From NCBI GenBank assembly GCA_029204225.1, contig CM055095.1, positions 49,484,841 to 49,548,840 on the forward strand: a stretch of 64,000 nt of DNA, given 5' to 3'. This stretch comes from Diphasiastrum complanatum. Lineage: Eukaryota; Streptophyta; Lycopodiopsida; Lycopodiales; Lycopodiaceae. Position 1 is the first letter of the stretch, and each line of letters begins with the position of its first letter. The notes under the pieces were generated by a model. The model searched no databases. It had not been told where the DNA came from and saw nothing but the letters and a program-made list of their open reading frames with translations. A program made the position numbers and the translations under genes. Shown piece by piece: positions 60,995 through 64,000 of the stretch.

Positions 60995-62282
60995 ATGAGG
61001 AAAAAGCTTGACACGCGATTCCCCGCGGTAAATAAGAATTTTCTTGCTTTTGCTCTTCTGATTGTTTTTTCTTCTAGTAAATAAGAATATCCATGCAATA
61101 GCTCTTCTCAATCATACTTTCTTTCGGAAAATTTGGCTCAGTCTTTCTTTCAGACTTTTTGTGCGTGTGGCTTTCGTGCCTTGCAGTAGGTTTATCAAGG
61201 AGGAAATTTATCTCCTGTGTGAGTATTGCATTTTTACACCATTTCTACCTCTGGTGTCATTGCTTCCTTCATCTTAATATACGATATCGCGGAGGGACGT
61301 TGTTTACTTCTTTGCCTTTTCCCATTCTCATTTCAAAACCGTTAGGCGAGCTTCGTTATGTCTTGGGAGCTATTTAGTCTAGGTTGACTTATTACTGATA
61401 CTATGTTGTTATTCCTTGTTTGTTCACGATCCTCGGTAGTTGCTTTCAAGTTGAATTAGCCATTCGATATCTCGTTCAGTATTTGTGCTGGTGCAAAAAA
61501 TGGAAAGCAGATATTGAATCAAATGGTTTTGTGCTTTTATCATGTTCAATAGATCATGTTCACGTATCATATGCAAATATCTTCTGTGTGTAATAATACT
61601 TGCAGATTCCATTCCGGAACGCGACGTAAAAAAAAGAGGATTTATGGTGTTTTTTTAATATTGTTTTGGGTGTTAAATGTTTTAGGTAGCCTGATTTTTT
61701 TTTCTGCTGTTTTCTAGTTTTCTTTTTGTATATTTTAACTCTTTATTTCGGGATTTGAAAAAAGAAAAGTAGTGTTTCAAAGTGCAGTTGCAGCGGAACT
61801 ATGGTTTAGATATTCCTTGTACAAGTAGTATGGACTCATTTCATGAGCTCTGCTCTAATCTCTTTAGTTTGCTAGTCGTTGGATCTTCACCTGACTTGTT
61901 TTGGTCCTCATATCATTCTTTAACTAGACAATTGGCCAATACCAACTGAATTATGAATGTTTCTTAAGAAGAATGTTTTTGATCGTCATTTGAAGGTTGT
62001 AACTATCATCTCACATTTTTTTCTTATAATGCCTAAGGTTATACAAGATGTTTCTTTTCAAGTTCCTTATTTTTTATTCCAACCTATATTAGCAAATAAT
62101 GGTGAGAGGTCTAGTACAAGCGATGTTTGTGTTTCTGAATTATTATGAATGTCAACAAAAATTTGTTTATTCTTGACAATTATTTGCCTAATATAGCCTC
62201 CTTTGGCAGGGTCGAATAAAAAAAATCATGCAAGCCGATGAAGAAGTTGGAAAAATTGCTTTGGCGACCCCTGTGCTAATTT
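60995..62282 (+). CDS. DRAP1: NC2-alpha (DRAP1) corepressor subunit, exons 1 and 2
   Basis: Exon 1 (60995-61027) encodes MRKKLDTRFPA and ends GCG|GTAAAT. Exon 2 (62210-62282, acceptor TTTGGCAG) encodes GRIKKIMQADEEVGKIALAT and PVLI, then donor T|GTAAGT. The join keeps frame. This is the start of the H2A/NF-YC-like histone fold of NC2-alpha, which pairs with NC2-beta (DR1), binds TBP on promoters and blocks TFIIA/TFIIB entry, in the nucleus. The most conserved part (TRFPxxRIKKIMQxDExVGKIA) is present with no damage. The next exon should start with the SKALELFLQDLC block; it is not found up to the window end, so intron 2 exceeds 1.7 kb and contains a gypsy gag on the opposite strand. The gene continues beyond the window. 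Confidence 0.88.
61028..62209 (+). other. Intron 1 of the NC2-alpha gene
   Basis: 1,182 bp, T-rich on the coding strand, GT at the start and AG at the end. No other gene or transposon motif is seen inside. Confidence 0.75.
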
Positions 62283-62649
62283 GTAAGTATAGACAAAGCT
62301 TACGTTGTGGAAAGTCATGAGTTTAATTGGAGGCCTAAACTTTTCCTATATAGCTCCACACCTCAAATATTTGTTCTGAGCAAAATGGGTCAGGGACCGT
62401 ACAATACATGTGGGAACGTATTACATGAGAATATGTTAAAAAAACATTTAATAATACCTAATAATTTCTGCAAGGGCTCGTTCTTCTAAAGTTGGTGTTT
62501 CTGGAATGTAAGAATCTACATACATGTGTTCTAGTTACTACATCTTTGGTCTTAGTTCATAATTTATTTAGGGTTTTTGCATGTGTGTGTGTGTGTTTAT
62601 AAATGTTACATGTTTTCGTAAATGTTATAATGATAGGTTATTCAAGTTT

Positions 62650-63242
62650 TTTTATGAGAACCACAAGTTGATACAGATCATTCTGACCTTATATGAAAGG
62701 TAGTGGCCCAATTGTAGAGGATGAATGGCAAAATTGAGTAGGTCTTCCTCCCAGTAGGGAGATGATTTTAGGACAAGTGAGTAAAACCTAGGACGTAGAC
62801 GGCAAGGAGAATGACATTGGTGAATATAATCCCATGATGGGTATGAAGGCCGCCTTGAAGGCCTTGCAAAACTCCTCCCAGGTTCTGGGGGCTTTAGGCT
62901 TCCCTTATAGACCTTGCCACCATGTAAACGCTTTTCCTCGCAGGTACATGACAACCATGCTGGTTTTATGGTCATCCGTTGAATCGTGCATGGAGTCATG
63001 CACACTCCATCGACCCCCAACCATAGAATCACAACATCGAGAAATTTGTCCTTATCACTAGCAAAGAGGTCAAGAGTGAAGAGGGGATGTTGCAAAGCTT
63101 GCCTGGTTTGTGCCATATCCTTCCACTCTTAATGCTTCTTATTATGCTTTGTCTGCATATCATTAACTTGTTGTTGTTGATTCAACATCCATAGTCGGCA
63201 TAGAGCTCATGGCTTTAACTGACTTAGGTTGGGAAGGATCCA
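62650..63242 (-). pseudogene. Ty3/gypsy gag inside NC2-alpha intron 2
   Basis: The minus strand starts MDPSQPKSVKAM at 63242, then ARQALQHPLFTLDLFASDKD and VVILWLGVDG, and in shifted frames AWLSCTCEEKRLHGGKVYKG- and PSYPSWDYIHQ-type capsid pieces. It is the same family as the gag at 1743-2567 and in the same orientation. The sequence is truncated at about 62650 in the capsid, so only the N-terminal half is left. Confidence 0.75.
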
Positions 63243-64000
63243 TAGGTAGTGGAAGAAAGAGGAGAACTGGAACTTGCAAAAGGAGTACAAGATCTTCAAC
63301 CAAAGCACCTGTTCACAATTTCCTAGAATTCCTATAGCTTCTTTTATGTGGTATTGCCTGTAGTTGCTGCAGAACTTGAGAATAACCAGCTGAAGGAATT
63401 TTAAAATCTGATAATTGAAAGAGTGAGTGATAGGTCTAGTCTCTGGACAAAAAACTGAAACCTGGCTGTAGCCCTGAAACCACAGTTGCAACCAAACGTT
63501 TGAAACGTTCAAACTTGAAACATTTGAATTGCGTTTCAAATGTTTGGAAAAACCATCCAAACGTTTGGAACCTTTTTGCCCACTTTTAGAGTGCAAAATT
63601 TAAGGGTTTTACAATGGTATGTCTAAAAAAATGATCATCGCTAGCTATACTACAAAAATAGGTTTTTTTGTGATGCAACTTAGCTAAATTAAATCATTCC
63701 AAGTGATACATAACAGTGATAGCATTTAGCAATAGAAAATCACAAAACAAGACAATACAAATGTAGATCAAAAACGTATTAACCAATTGCAAGGAGTTAG
63801 GACCATTAATCTTCAATGTACTCATAATCAGAGGGCACCAAAATTAGGCCCTTCAGCCCTGAGGTCATGTAGCCCCCAAAAGCAACAAAAATTGCCTGTT
63901 TTTTGGGGGGGAAAAAATGAAAAAAAAACTTTGAAATCTGGCTGTTTGACTTGTTTCAAACGGCCACGTGTGGAAATGCGTTTGGAACCTCTTCCAAACG
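63243..64000 (-). repeat. Gypsy leader with dense AAACG/CGTTT words
   Basis: This is the leader upstream of the gag at 63242 and has no coding signal. From 63493 to the window edge it is packed with CAAACGTTTG, GAAACGTTC, CGTTTCAAA and CGTTTGGAA words. The LTR of this element would lie right of the window. Confidence 0.5.

Noticed and set aside
1-64000. tRNA or rRNA genes, organellar DNA insertions
   Set aside because: I looked for tRNA B-box-type sequences and rRNA-like blocks and saw none; a tRNAscan run would settle it.

Overview
This is nuclear DNA from a land plant. The three host genes are plant-type: a DUF630/DUF632 protein, a PLS-class pentatricopeptide repeat (PPR) protein and the histone-fold corepressor subunit NC2-alpha. 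They sit in a sea of decayed, nested LTR retrotransposons, and two of them have introns that run out of view or hold transposon DNA. This layout, together with a non-LTR-type reverse transcriptase family that I associate with seed-free plants, suggests a large-genome fern or other seed-free plant. That assignment is inference; no sequence here proves the species.

Layout. 1-1.2 kb is a Ty1/copia relic (+). 1.1-3.7 kb is the 5' part of a Ty3/gypsy element (-). 3.7-6.7 kb is a mosaic of repeats, an LTR end, a (GA)n tract and a copia pol 3' end. 6.7-8.1 kb is a collapsed chromovirus with two LTRs and a chromodomain. 8.1-12.8 kb is a Ty3/gypsy element (+) cut off in integrase and carrying a 99-bp palindrome in gag. 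13.6-14.0 kb is a small hAT transposase relic. 14.7-17.7 kb holds three exons of the DUF630/DUF632 gene (-). 19.4-24.9 kb is an LTR of about 0.85 kb split by a complete copia insertion with LTRs at 19835 and 24225; the pol of the LTR's owner lies at 24.9-26.1 kb. 26.2-33.6 kb is a Tat/Athila-like gypsy (+) with a tRNA-Asp-type primer site. 35.5-38.6 kb is a short LTR, then a copia element whose single 742-codon frame joins integrase directly to RNase H. 38.6-39.3 kb is a gypsy 3' LTR containing a 238-bp tandem duplication. 41.6-43.8 kb is the intronless PPR gene (-). 45.9-50.4 kb is a gag-protease-only gypsy (TR-GAG-like) with a five-copy hairpin motif in its leader. 50.4-58.9 kb is a Tat/Athila-like gypsy that lost RT and RNase H and was split by a copia element at 51171-56961. 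59.2-60.1 kb is a reverse-transcriptase pseudogene of another class. 61.0-62.3 kb holds exons 1 and 2 of the NC2-alpha gene (+), whose next intron contains another gypsy gag (-) up to the window edge.

The host genes do not form a pathway: one is a putative membrane-anchored plant signalling protein, one an organellar RNA-binding protein and one a general transcription corepressor. What ties the window together is retrotransposon turnover. Most elements have lost internal pol segments (protease, integrase core, RT or RNase H) while keeping ends, primer sites and gag. I found no rRNA, tRNA or CRISPR. The most unusual structures are the hairpin array at 46.9-47.3 kb, the gag palindrome at 9.5 kb, the primer-site copy inside both LTRs of the 51-57 kb element, and the in-frame integrase-RNase H fusion at 35.7 kb.
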